Assembly: GCF_900113695.1 (NCBI RefSeq)
Contig: NZ_FOQH01000001.1
Coordinates: 248,001 to 312,000, forward strand
Direction of reading: 5' to 3'
Source: Albimonas pacifica
GTDB taxonomy: Bacteria > Pseudomonadota > Alphaproteobacteria > Rhodobacterales > Rhodobacteraceae
DNA length: 64,000 nucleotides
A model generated the notes under the pieces. That model did no database searches, was not told where the DNA came from, and worked only from the letters and a program-made list of their open reading frames with translations. Every line of letters starts with the position of its first letter. Position 1 is the first letter of the stretch. The translations under genes were made by a program, and so were the position numbers. This document shows, piece by piece, positions 28,565 through 38,284 of this stretch.

Positions 28565-29668
28565 ATGGCGCAGGGCAAGACGGGCTTCGTCTTTCACGAG
28601 CTCTACCTGTGGCACAACACGGGCAACTACGCCTCGCTGTTCGCGCCCAGCCTGACCATCCAGCCCGGCGAGCACGCCGAGAACCCCGAGACCAAGCGCC
28701 GGATGCGCAACCTGCTGGAGGTCTCGGGCCTGCTGGATGAACTGACCTCGCTGAAAGCCGAGCCGGTCGCCGAGGCCGACCTGCTGCGCTTCCACACCCC
28801 CGCCCATGTCGCCTGGGTGAAGGAGGAGAGCGCCCGCCTGAAGGGCGGCGACCCCGGCCTCTCGCCCTTCGGCCACGGCAGCCACGAGATCGCGCTGCTG
28901 TCGGCGGGCGGAACCTACCGCGCCATCCAGGCGGTGCTGGCCGGCGAGGTCGCGAACGCCTATGCGCTCGCCCGCCCGCCCGGCCACCATGCCGAGCGCG
29001 ACCGCGCCATGGGCTTCTGCATCTACGGCAACATCCCGGTCGCGGTGCTGAAGGCGCGCGCCGAGCTGGGTCTCGGCCGGGTCGCGGTCGTCGACTGGGA
29101 CGTCCACCACGGCAACGGCACCGAGCAGGCCTTCTACGACGACCCCGAGACCCTGACGATCTCGCTCCACCAGGACCGGCTCTATCCGCCGGCCACCGGC
29201 TTCGTCGAGCACCGGGGAGAGGGCGCGGGAGAGGGCTGCAACATCAACATCCCCCTGCCGCCGGGCAGCGGCCACGGCGCCTATGTCGCGGCCTTCGACC
29301 AGGTGGTGGTCTCGGCCATCGCCCGCTTCAAGCCCGACATGATCGTCATCGCCTCGGGCTTCGACGCGGGCGCGAACGACCCGCTGGGGCGGATGATGCT
29401 GCACTCCGACACCTACCGGGAGATGACCGCGAAGCTGAAGGCGCTCGCGGCCGAGCTCTGCGGCGGCCGGCTGGTGGGCACGCACGAGGGCGGCTACTCC
29501 GCCTATCACGTCCCCTACTGCGGCCTTGCCGTGATGGAGGAACTGCTGGGCGCGCGCACCGAGGTGGTCGATCCCTGGCTCGAGGTGATGGTCGGCTACG
29601 GCCAGATGGAGCTCCAGCCCCACCAGCAGGCCGCGATCGACCTGGCGAAAGCCGCCCACGGGCTCTGA
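28565..29668 (+). CDS. Class II histone-deacetylase-like amidohydrolase
   Basis: A 367-residue member of the arginase/deacetylase superfamily. Active-site residues are intact: the His pair H141/H142 (PGHHAERDRA), zinc ligands D179 and H181 (DWDVHHGNG) and D267 (GFDAGANDPLG), plus the tyrosine in HEGGYSAYH. Bacterial members deacetylate polyamines or other small N-acyl compounds. GGGAGGA lies upstream of ATG 28565. As the last gene of the importer operon it probably removes an acyl group from an imported N-acyl amine (inference). Confidence 0.9.
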   Translation: MAQGKTGFVFHELYLWHNTGNYASLFAPSLTIQPGEHAENPETKRRMRNLLEVSGLLDELTSLKAEPVAEADLLRFHTPAHVAWVKEESARLKGGDPGLSPFGHGSHEIALLSAGGTYRAIQAVLAGEVANAYALARPPGHHAERDRAMGFCIYGNIPVAVLKARAELGLGRVAVVDWDVHHGNGTEQAFYDDPETLTISLHQDRLYPPATGFVEHRGEGAGEGCNINIPLPPGSGHGAYVAAFDQVVVSAIARFKPDMIVIASGFDAGANDPLGRMMLHSDTYREMTAKLKALAAELCGGRLVGTHEGGYSAYHVPYCGLAVMEELLGARTEVVDPWLEVMVGYGQMELQPHQQAAIDLAKAAHGL

Positions 29669-29705
29669 CCCCCCGGGCCGCCCGCCGACGTCCGCCCTGC
29701 GGCCG

Positions 29706-31394
<1,689 letters not shown>

Positions 31395-31497
31395 CGGATC
31401 CCTCCCGGCGGGGGCGGTCCGGGCGCCGGGCCCGGACGGGGAGACGCGGGAGCGGAGGTCCGCTCCCGCGAGGAAGGCGCGCGGCCTCACGGCCGGC

Positions 31498-32139
31498 TCA
31501 CTCGGCCGCCGCGGCGGCGTCTTCGCCGAGCCAGCCCTTCGCCACGTCGGCGCAGGTGGCGATGGTCCCGAACACCCAGCCGATGCCGAACAGCGCGTAG
31601 TGGTTGCGCTCCTTGGTGAACTCCGCCACCGCGTCCGAGACGACGAAGGTGCCGTAGTCCCGCTGTCCGGCGTCGCGGGCGGTGGATTCCACGCAGATGT
31701 TCGTGGTCACCCCGCAGATCACCAGGTTGCGGATGCCCATCGAGGTCAGGACCGGCTCCAGCCGGGTGCCGTAGAAGGACGAGGGCCGCGACTTCTCGAT
31801 CACGATGTCGTCGGGCTTCACGCCCAGCTCGGGGATGATCTCGACCTCGTCGGTTCCATGGGCCAGCGACTTCTGGGCCATGCGGTCCTCGGCCTTTGCG
31901 CCGCGGTTGGCGCCGAAGTCGACCATGCCGGGCATGTAGACGTATTTGGTGAAGATCACCGGCACGCCGGCCTTGCGGGCCATCTCGACCAGCTTGATCG
32001 AGCCGGGGATCGCCGCGCGCAGGGGCGTCACGTCGAGCCCGGCGCGCCCGAGACTGTCGGTCTCGTTGAAGAAGGCGCGCTGCATGTCCACGACCACGAG
32101 GGCCGTGTCCTTGAGGGGGATGGAGACGGGTTCGCTCAT
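31498..32139 (-). CDS. Isochorismatase-family cysteine hydrolase
   Basis: A 213-residue cysteine hydrolase with the full triad: D18 (VVVDMQRAFF), K116 (IEKSRPSSF) and C149 (GVTTNICVES). The family includes RutB, biuret hydrolase, N-carbamoylsarcosine amidase and nicotinamidase, all cleaving C-N bonds in small amides or ureido compounds. It sits between the binding protein and ATPase genes of a peptide-type importer, so it probably acts on the imported compound. The precise amide cannot be named from sequence. Confidence 0.87.
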   Translation of the reverse strand: MSEPVSIPLKDTALVVVDMQRAFFNETDSLGRAGLDVTPLRAAIPGSIKLVEMARKAGVPVIFTKYVYMPGMVDFGANRGAKAEDRMAQKSLAHGTDEVEIIPELGVKPDDIVIEKSRPSSFYGTRLEPVLTSMGIRNLVICGVTTNICVESTARDAGQRDYGTFVVSDAVAEFTKERNHYALFGIGWVFGTIATCADVAKGWLGEDAAAAAE

Positions 32140-32150
32140 CGGATCGGTCC

Positions 32151-33626
32151 TCAGCGGAAGGTCATCATGCCGTCGGGGCGCGGGGTCCACTCGACGTCCT
32201 TGGCGACGCCGTAGATGTAGTCGTCGTTGAACAGGGGGGCGTAGATCGTGCGCTCGTAGACGATCTCGCCGACCTGGCCGAGCAGCTCGGCGCGCTTGTC
32301 GCCGTCGGTCTCGGCGATCTGCTGGTCCATCAGCGCGTCGATGCGCGCGTCGAAGGTGTAGCCCTGGCCGCCGGTCTTCAGCAGCATGTGGTAGGGCAGG
32401 TTGCCGTCGATGACCGAGGGGGCGAAGGCGAAGATGTAGACGCCCGGCAGCTTCGAGGTGAACCAGTTGTTGAGGAAGGTGGTCTGCTCCTGCGCGTCGA
32501 ACTCCACCTTCATGCCGGCCTGGCCCATGAAGTAGGCGACGGCCTGGGCGAGCTGGTCGACCTGCGGCAGACCCGTGGTGGGGTAGCTGAGCGTGATGGT
32601 CGAGCCGTCGTAGCCCGCCTCCTCCAGCAGCGCCTTGGCGGCGTCGAGGTCCTGCTCGGTCGGCTTCAGGTCGGGGTTGTAGCCGAAGGTCACCGGGGCC
32701 AGCAGCTGGGCCACGGGGGTCACGGCGCCGTTGAGCAGGTTCTCGCCGATCAGCTTGCGGTCGATCGAGAGGTCGATCGCCTTGCGCACCTTCTCCTCGC
32801 CCAGGAACGGGGCGTTGGAGTTGAAGCCCACGTAGATCACCCGGTTCGAGGGCTGGGTGACCACCTCGACCGCGCCGGCCTCTTTCACCGCGGGGACCAG
32901 CGAGGGCTCGAGCAGGGCCATCGAGAGGTCCCCCGACTGGACCGAGTTGGCGCGCGTGGTGCCGTCGGGGACGGGCTTGAAGACGACGTTGGGGTACTGG
33001 CCCGGCTCGCCGAAATAGCCCTCGTAGCGGGTGGTGGCGATCGAGTCGCCCGCGCTCCATTCCACGAACTTGTAGGGGCCCGAGCCGACGGGGTTCCGGC
33101 CGAACGCCTCCTTGCCCATCGCCTCGTACTGCTCCTGGCAGACGATGCCGGCGAGCGTGGTCTGCCGGTCGAAGGGCGCGAACGGGGCCTTGAGCTGGAA
33201 CACCACCTCGGTCGGCGAGGTCGCCTCGACGCTCTCGATCAGGCCGAAGTAGCCGCCCAGCCGCGAGGTCGTCTCGCTGAGCGCGGTCTTGTAGGTGAAG
33301 ACCACGTCCGCGGCGTCCATCGGCTCGCCGGTGTGGCAGGTCATCCCCTCGTTGAGGGTGAAGGTCCAGGTCTTCAGGTCGTCCGAATAGGTCCAGGAGC
33401 TGGCCATCTGCGGCTGCACCCGGCCCTCGGCGTCGATCGTCGCCAGCCGGTCGTAGATCGCATAGTAGACGTTCAGCGCCGGCAGGTTGGTGTCGTAGAT
33501 CGGGTCGAGGTTCGACGGCTCCCCGTAGAGGGCGGGGTAGACGGTCTCGACGCCCTGGGCGCCGGCGGCGCCGGCGGCGAGGGCGAGCGCGGAGGCCGCG
33601 GCCGCGAGGCGAAGGCTGTGGGTCAT
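32151..33626 (-). CDS. ABC transporter substrate-binding protein, family 5 (peptide/nickel/opine type)
   Basis: A 491-residue extracytoplasmic binding protein of the DppA/OppA family. Signal peptide at residues 1-23 (A-rich, AGA/Q cleavage). Family segments include YAIYDRLATIDAEGRVQPQMASSW, TCHTGEPMDAADVVFTY and NPVGSGPYKFVEW. The gene follows the two permease genes, an order seen in several family-5 importers. The ligand is unknown; family members bind peptides, glutathione, opines, heme or nickel complexes. Confidence 0.9.
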   Translation of the reverse strand: MTHSLRLAAAASALALAAGAAGAQGVETVYPALYGEPSNLDPIYDTNLPALNVYYAIYDRLATIDAEGRVQPQMASSWTYSDDLKTWTFTLNEGMTCHTGEPMDAADVVFTYKTALSETTSRLGGYFGLIESVEATSPTEVVFQLKAPFAPFDRQTTLAGIVCQEQYEAMGKEAFGRNPVGSGPYKFVEWSAGDSIATTRYEGYFGEPGQYPNVVFKPVPDGTTRANSVQSGDLSMALLEPSLVPAVKEAGAVEVVTQPSNRVIYVGFNSNAPFLGEEKVRKAIDLSIDRKLIGENLLNGAVTPVAQLLAPVTFGYNPDLKPTEQDLDAAKALLEEAGYDGSTITLSYPTTGLPQVDQLAQAVAYFMGQAGMKVEFDAQEQTTFLNNWFTSKLPGVYIFAFAPSVIDGNLPYHMLLKTGGQGYTFDARIDALMDQQIAETDGDKRAELLGQVGEIVYERTIYAPLFNDDYIYGVAKDVEWTPRPDGMMTFR

Positions 33627-33686
33627 GGCGGGTCCCTGTCGGTTTGGTCTTGGTTGAGGCTGCGGGGAAGACGGATCGCGAGGGGC

Positions 33687-34544
33687 TCAGCGCCCTCCAC
33701 GCGAGGGCGGGCGAGCGGCGAGGCCCTGTCCGGCGAACTGGATGCCGCCGATCAGGCAGAAGATCGCCAGCGCGGGGAACACGGTCAGGAACGGGTCGGT
33801 CTGCAGATACCGCTGCCCCTCGGCAATCATCAGCCCGAGCGAGGGGACGGGCGGCTGCACGCCGAGGCCGAGGAAGCTGAGCGAACTTTCGATGGTCACG
33901 ATCACGCCGGTGTCGAAAGCGGCGAGGATCAGCACCTTGGGCACGGCGTTGGGCAGCAGGTGGCGCAGGATGATCCAGGCGTCCGAGGCGCCGGCGGTCT
34001 TCGCGGCCACGATGAACTCCTGCTCGCGCAGGGTCAGCACGAGGGAGCGGGTCAGCCGCCCGTAGGCCACCCAGTTGGTCAGCCCCAGCAGCACCACCAG
34101 CAGCACGGTCGAGGCGCCGAGCGCGGCCACCAGCACGATCAGCAGCAGCACCACGGGGATCGCGAGCTGGGTGTTGCCCACCCCCATCAGCAGCCCGTCG
34201 AGCCAGCCGCCCCGCCAGCCCGCCACCAGCCCCAGCGCCAGCCCCAGGCAGGCCGAGATCGCGACCGCGGCCAGCGCGATCAGGATCGACACCCCCGAAG
34301 CCCAGGCGAGGCGGGAGAACAGGTCCCGCCCCAGCGGATCCGTGCCGAACGGGTGCGCCCAGTCCTGGATGGGCGGGATCTTGGCGCCGAACAGGTTCTG
34401 CGTGTCCGGGTCGAAGCCCGGCCACAGCGGCCCCAGGATCGCCAGCGCGAAGACCGCCGCCAGCATGATCGCCGCGACGGCGACGGTGAAGGTCGGCCGC
34501 AGGCGCAGGCGGCGCGGGCGGGGGGCGTCGGCGAGAGCGGTCAT
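33687..34544 (-). CDS. ABC transporter permease, DppC type
   Basis: A 285-residue permease with an N-terminal membrane anchor and the DppC motif HPFGTDPLGRDLFSRL, followed by five further hydrophobic segments and the EAA-like loop EFIVAAKTAGASDAWIILRHLLPN. ATG 34544 overlaps the stop of the DppB-type gene by 4 bases. Confidence 0.9.
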   Translation of the reverse strand: MTALADAPRPRRLRLRPTFTVAVAAIMLAAVFALAILGPLWPGFDPDTQNLFGAKIPPIQDWAHPFGTDPLGRDLFSRLAWASGVSILIALAAVAISACLGLALGLVAGWRGGWLDGLLMGVGNTQLAIPVVLLLIVLVAALGASTVLLVVLLGLTNWVAYGRLTRSLVLTLREQEFIVAAKTAGASDAWIILRHLLPNAVPKVLILAAFDTGVIVTIESSLSFLGLGVQPPVPSLGLMIAEGQRYLQTDPFLTVFPALAIFCLIGGIQFAGQGLAARPPSRGGR

Positions 34545-35458
34545 GCGAGCCTCACGCGCGGGTCGAGGGCGGCGTAGAGGAAGTCCACCGCCAGGTTGAT
34601 CACGATGAAGGAGGCGGCGATGGCCAGCACCCCCGCCTGCACCACGGGGAAGTCGCGGTTGTTGACCGAATCGATGATCAGCCGCCCGAGGCCCGGCCAG
34701 TTGAACACCGTCTCCAGCACCACCAGCCCGCCGATCAGCACGCCCAGGTTGATGCCCGCCACCGTCACCACCGGCAGCAGCGCGTTGGGCAGCATGTGGC
34801 GCAGCACCAGCCGGGGCCGCGACACGCCCTTGGCGCGCGCCGTGCGCACCCAGTCGGCCTCGCGCATCTCGTCGAAGGCCGAGCCGATCAGGCGCAGGTA
34901 GAGCGCGATCTCGAAGGTGGAGATGGTCAGCACCGGGATCACGTAGCTGAGCCAGCTGTTGCGCCCGATGGCGGGCAGGAGCCCCAGGTTCACCGACAGG
35001 ATCAGCACCATCACGATGCCGAACAGGAACGGCGGCGCCGACTGGCGGGCGGTGGCGATCCACAGGAACAGGCCCCGCAGACGCTTCGAGCCGGCGACCT
35101 CCGCGGTCGCCGCCAGCGCCACGGCGGCGGCGAAGCCGATGGCGAAGCTGAGGAAGGCGAGCTCCAGCGTCGCCGGCATCCGCTCCAGCACCACCTCCAG
35201 CGCCGGGCGGCCCTGGCGCAGGCTGTCGCCGAGCGAGCCGCCCAGCGCCGAGGTCAGGAAATCCCAGTACTGCACGATCAGCGGCCGGTTCAGGCCCAGC
35301 GCCTCGCGCACCGCCTCGACCTCGGCCGCGGTGGCCTGGTCGGGCATCATCAGCCGCACGGGATCGCCGGCGAGGCGCACCAGCACGAAGACGAAGGTCA
35401 GCACCGCCAGCAGGGTGGCGGCGGCGCCGGCGAGTCGGACGACGAGGTATCGCGTCAT
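34541..35458 (-). CDS. ABC transporter permease, DppB type
   Basis: A 305-residue permease and first gene of the minus-strand importer operon. It has an N-terminal hydrophobic segment, the region LGDSLRQGRPALEVVLERMPATLEL, and the EAA loop DWVRTARAKGVSRPRLVLRHMLPN characteristic of DppB. It faces away from the IclR gene across a 774-base gap that probably holds both promoters. Confidence 0.9.
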   Translation of the reverse strand: MTRYLVVRLAGAAATLLAVLTFVFVLVRLAGDPVRLMMPDQATAAEVEAVREALGLNRPLIVQYWDFLTSALGGSLGDSLRQGRPALEVVLERMPATLELAFLSFAIGFAAAVALAATAEVAGSKRLRGLFLWIATARQSAPPFLFGIVMVLILSVNLGLLPAIGRNSWLSYVIPVLTISTFEIALYLRLIGSAFDEMREADWVRTARAKGVSRPRLVLRHMLPNALLPVVTVAGINLGVLIGGLVVLETVFNWPGLGRLIIDSVNNRDFPVVQAGVLAIAASFIVINLAVDFLYAALDPRVRLA

Positions 35459-36232
35459 CGGGCCGGGGTCCTCCGGCTGCGGCGCAGGCGCGCGAGGGGG
35501 CCGTGCACGGCGGAAACGGGCGCCGCGGCGGGCACCGCGGCAGCGGAAGCGTGCGCCGCGGCAGGCGCCGCGGGCGCGAAGACGGAAATCGCGGGGCCGA
35601 CCCGGCTCGGGTCAGCCGCGCGGGGCGCCCGGCGGGCTCCGGCGGGCGACGCTGGTCCGGACCAGCGGCGCGCCCGGTCGGCGCGGCGGCGGGCCGGCGA
35701 AGGGTCTGGCTTGCGCATGATCGCTCCGGCGAAACAGGCACGCCCGGCGTCTCTTCCCTTGGGTCTTCCCTGTGCTCCGGCGCCGACCCGTCGGGACGCC
35801 GCCCGGCACGGTCGTTTCCGGCGTCGCCGTCGTTTCGCGCGGCGACGAGGACCGAACGGCCGCCGGGCCCGGCACGGCCCGGCGGCGCCCGTCGAGCGTG
35901 GCCCGCCCGGCCCCCTGCGCGGCGGCGCCGCGACCGGCGCGGCCCCCCTCGGGGACCGCCTCCGCGGGGCGCTGCGGCGTCGGGCGCCTGGGCTGGATCG
36001 CTCGTTTGTCCATACATCGATGCTGCGCTTCGCACTCGCGGCATGTCAACGAGAAAATTTCGCATATCGCACACAAGATCGGTTCGCGTTCACTATTCAA
36101 AATCTTGTTGCGCCGCGGCCGAGCCTCCGGCATCTTCCGATTCGTCGGACGACTTGAGGCGGCGCGCTCCCCGGTCGTGTATGTGCAGGTCGAAGGACCG
36201 GCACGGACGGTCGCCAGGAGAGCGGGGAGCGA
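35459..36232. other. 774-base intergenic region between divergent dppB-like and IclR genes
   Basis: No convincing gene. Most of it is GC-rich with Arg/Ala/Pro-coding chance frames; an 88-codon minus frame (35455-35718) overlaps the dppB-like start but is low-complexity and lacks a Shine-Dalgarno site. Bases 36010-36110 are AT-rich and hold a GTTCACTATT-type operator candidate (36088-36103), nested between inverted ACAAGAT (36073-36079) and ATCTTGT (36102-36108). Confidence 0.55.
36088..36103 (+). promoter_or_regulatory. Shared operator candidate, copy 1 (upstream of IclR gene)
   Basis: Reads GTTCACTATTCAAAAT. Its first ten bases are identical to the site at 39888. It lies about 130 bases before the IclR start, in an otherwise GC-rich region. 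Likely bound by the IclR protein itself (inference from recurrence near genes of the block). Confidence 0.45.
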
Positions 36233-37141
36233 ATGACGCCGAAGGAAGACGACACGAACGGCGAAGACGACGGCGCGCGGCCCGAGGCCGGGCGGGACAA
36301 GCCCCGCCGCAAGGCGCCCCAGGGGAGCCAGACCGTGGACAAGGCCATGGGCCTTCTGAAGCTGATCGCCGCCGCCCCCGCCGAGGGGCTGCGCCTGATG
36401 GACCTGGCCGAGCAGAGCGGGCTCGACCGGGCCACCGCGTATCGGCTGGTCTCGAGCCTCTCGAACCACAACTTCGTCGACCAGGACACCCTGTCGAAAC
36501 GCTACACGCTGGGGCTGGAGTTCTTCGCCCTGGCCTCGGCCGCCTCGAACCGCCACGACCTGAGCCAGCGCGCGCGCGAGGCGCTGGAGCGGCTGGCCGA
36601 GGCGACCGGCGACACCGCCACCTACTGCCTGCGCTCGGGCCTCGACCTGATCTGCCTGGACGTGGAGACGGGCGACTTCCCGATCCGCACGCTGCCCATG
36701 GACATCGGCAGCCGCAAGCCGGTGGGCTCGGGCGCGACGGGGATCGCGCTGCTCGCGGCCCTGCCGGACTTCGAGGTCGACCAGGTGCTCGAGCGCTCTG
36801 CCGCGCGCCTGTCCAAGACCCCGGGCCAGACGCCCGAGGCGATCCGCGAGCAGGTGCGCCTCGCCCGGGCGCTGGGCTACGCGCTCGCCCCCGACGAGCC
36901 GCAGGGCCGGATCATGGGGCTGGCGCTGGCGCTGACCGCGCGCAACGACCGGCCCATCGGCGCGCTGTCGCTCAACGGCATCCCCGAGCGCTTCGCCCCC
37001 GACCGGGTCCCCGGCCTCGCCGCCCTGCTGCGCGAGGAGGCCGACCGCCTGGCCGACCGCCTCAACCGCCTGCCCGACTCGGAACGGCACCGCACCCGCT
37101 GGGCGGGCGAGCGGACGCCGCGCCCCCGCAACGGGTCCTGA
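36233..37141 (+). CDS. IclR-family transcriptional regulator
   Basis: A 302-residue IclR-type regulator. After a charged, disordered-looking N-terminal ~30 residues, the winged helix-turn-helix spans about 35-95 (SQTVDKAMGLLKLIAAAP...RATAYRLVSSLSNHNFV). The effector-binding domain (about 110-285) contains SRKPVGSGATGIALLAALPDFE, typical of the family. GGGAGCGA precedes ATG 36233. It is followed 59 bases later by a flavin monooxygenase-like gene. It probably controls the catabolic genes on both sides through the repeated GTTCA sites. Confidence 0.9.
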   Translation: MTPKEDDTNGEDDGARPEAGRDKPRRKAPQGSQTVDKAMGLLKLIAAAPAEGLRLMDLAEQSGLDRATAYRLVSSLSNHNFVDQDTLSKRYTLGLEFFALASAASNRHDLSQRAREALERLAEATGDTATYCLRSGLDLICLDVETGDFPIRTLPMDIGSRKPVGSGATGIALLAALPDFEVDQVLERSAARLSKTPGQTPEAIREQVRLARALGYALAPDEPQGRIMGLALALTARNDRPIGALSLNGIPERFAPDRVPGLAALLREEADRLADRLNRLPDSERHRTRWAGERTPRPRNGS

Positions 37142-37200
37142 CCGGGGCCGCGCGCGGCGCGGGGCCTCGGGGGACCTTTTCTGAAAGGATCCACAAGCGA

Positions 37201-38187
37201 ATGTCCGTCCCCGACTTCCTCCGCGGCCGTCTGCGCCTGCCCGTCATCGCCTCGCCGCTGTTCATCATCTCGGGGCCCGAGCTGGTCATCGCCCAGTGCA
37301 AGGCGGGCATCATCGGCTCCTTCCCCGCGCTGAACGCCCGCCCGCCGGAGCTGCTGGACGAGTGGCTGTTCCAGATCGAGGAGGAGCTGGCGGCCTACAA
37401 CGCGAAGCACCCCGACCGCCCGGCGGCGCCCTTCGCGGTCAACCAGGTGGTCAACAAGATGTCGGCCCGACTCGACCGCGACATGGAGGTGTGCGAGCGC
37501 CACAAGGTGCCGCTGATCATCACCTCGCTGGGCGCGCGGGAGGACGTGAACGACGCGGTGCACCGCTGGGGCGGGCAGGTCTATCACGACGTGACGACCT
37601 CGTTCTTCGCCCGCAAGGCCATCGAGAAGGGCGCCGACGGCCTGATCGCGGTGGCGGCGGGCGCCGGCGGCCACGCCGGCGAGATGTCGCCCTTCGCGAT
37701 GATGCAGGAGATCCGCAGCTGGTGGCACGGCCCGCTGGCGCTGTCGGGCTGCATCTCCACCGGCCGCTCGATCCTGGCGGCCGAGGCGATGGGCGCCGAC
37801 TTCGCCTACGTGGGCACCGCCTTCATCACCGCCGCCGAGGCCAACGCGGTCGAGGACTACAAGCGGATGATCATCGAGGCGGAGGCCAAGGACATCCTGC
37901 TCTCGGACCTCTTCACCGGCCATCCGGGCAACTACCTGCGCGACTCGATCGTCAGGTCGGGCCTCGACCCCGAGAAGCTCCACCTCGAGACCAAGGAGAC
38001 GCTCGAGTGGACGCTGAACGAGAAGAAGGCCAAGCGCTGGAAGGACATCTGGGGCGCGGGCCAGGGCGTGGGCGTGATCGACGCGGTGCGCCCGGTGCAG
38101 GAGATCGTCGATCGCTGGGCGGCGGACTACGACGCCGCCAAGGCCGGGCTGATCGGCGGCAGCCCGATGCTGCGCGCGGTCGCCTGA
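37201..38187 (+). CDS. Nitronate monooxygenase-like flavoprotein (NPD family)
   Basis: A 328-residue FMN-dependent TIM-barrel protein of the nitronate monooxygenase/2-nitropropane dioxygenase family. Seen: N-terminal LPVIASPLFIISGPELVIAQ, the central GAGGHAGEMSPFA block with the conserved histidine, and the phosphate-binding LSGCISTGRSILAAEAMGADFAYVGTAF. Known members oxidise nitronates or act as enoyl reductases. Next to an old-yellow-enzyme gene and CoA-pathway genes, an enoyl reductase or denitration role is possible; neither is proven. A strong terminator follows. Confidence 0.85.
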   Translation: MSVPDFLRGRLRLPVIASPLFIISGPELVIAQCKAGIIGSFPALNARPPELLDEWLFQIEEELAAYNAKHPDRPAAPFAVNQVVNKMSARLDRDMEVCERHKVPLIITSLGAREDVNDAVHRWGGQVYHDVTTSFFARKAIEKGADGLIAVAAGAGGHAGEMSPFAMMQEIRSWWHGPLALSGCISTGRSILAAEAMGADFAYVGTAFITAAEANAVEDYKRMIIEAEAKDILLSDLFTGHPGNYLRDSIVRSGLDPEKLHLETKETLEWTLNEKKAKRWKDIWGAGQGVGVIDAVRPVQEIVDRWAADYDAAKAGLIGGSPMLRAVA

Positions 38188-38217
38188 GGCGGCGGCCCGC
38201 CGTCGGACGGGAAACGG

Positions 38218-38249
38218 AAAAGGCCGGGGCGCGACCGCCCCGGCCTTTT
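38218..38249. terminator. Rho-independent terminator, bidirectional
   Basis: A perfect 13-bp stem (38218-38230 with 38237-38249) with a 6-base loop, an A-run on the left and TTTT on the right. It ends the IclR-flavoprotein operon and, read on the minus strand, the alpha/beta hydrolase gene. Confidence 0.9.
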
Positions 38250-38284
38250 CCTGTCCGGCGCCGGGCGGGCAGGGGGGCGCCCCC

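Noticed and set aside
35455-35718. 88-codon minus-strand frame touching the start of the DppB-type gene
   Set aside because: Low-complexity Ala/Pro/Arg sequence, no Shine-Dalgarno, no motif; the overlap with the permease start is probably coincidence.
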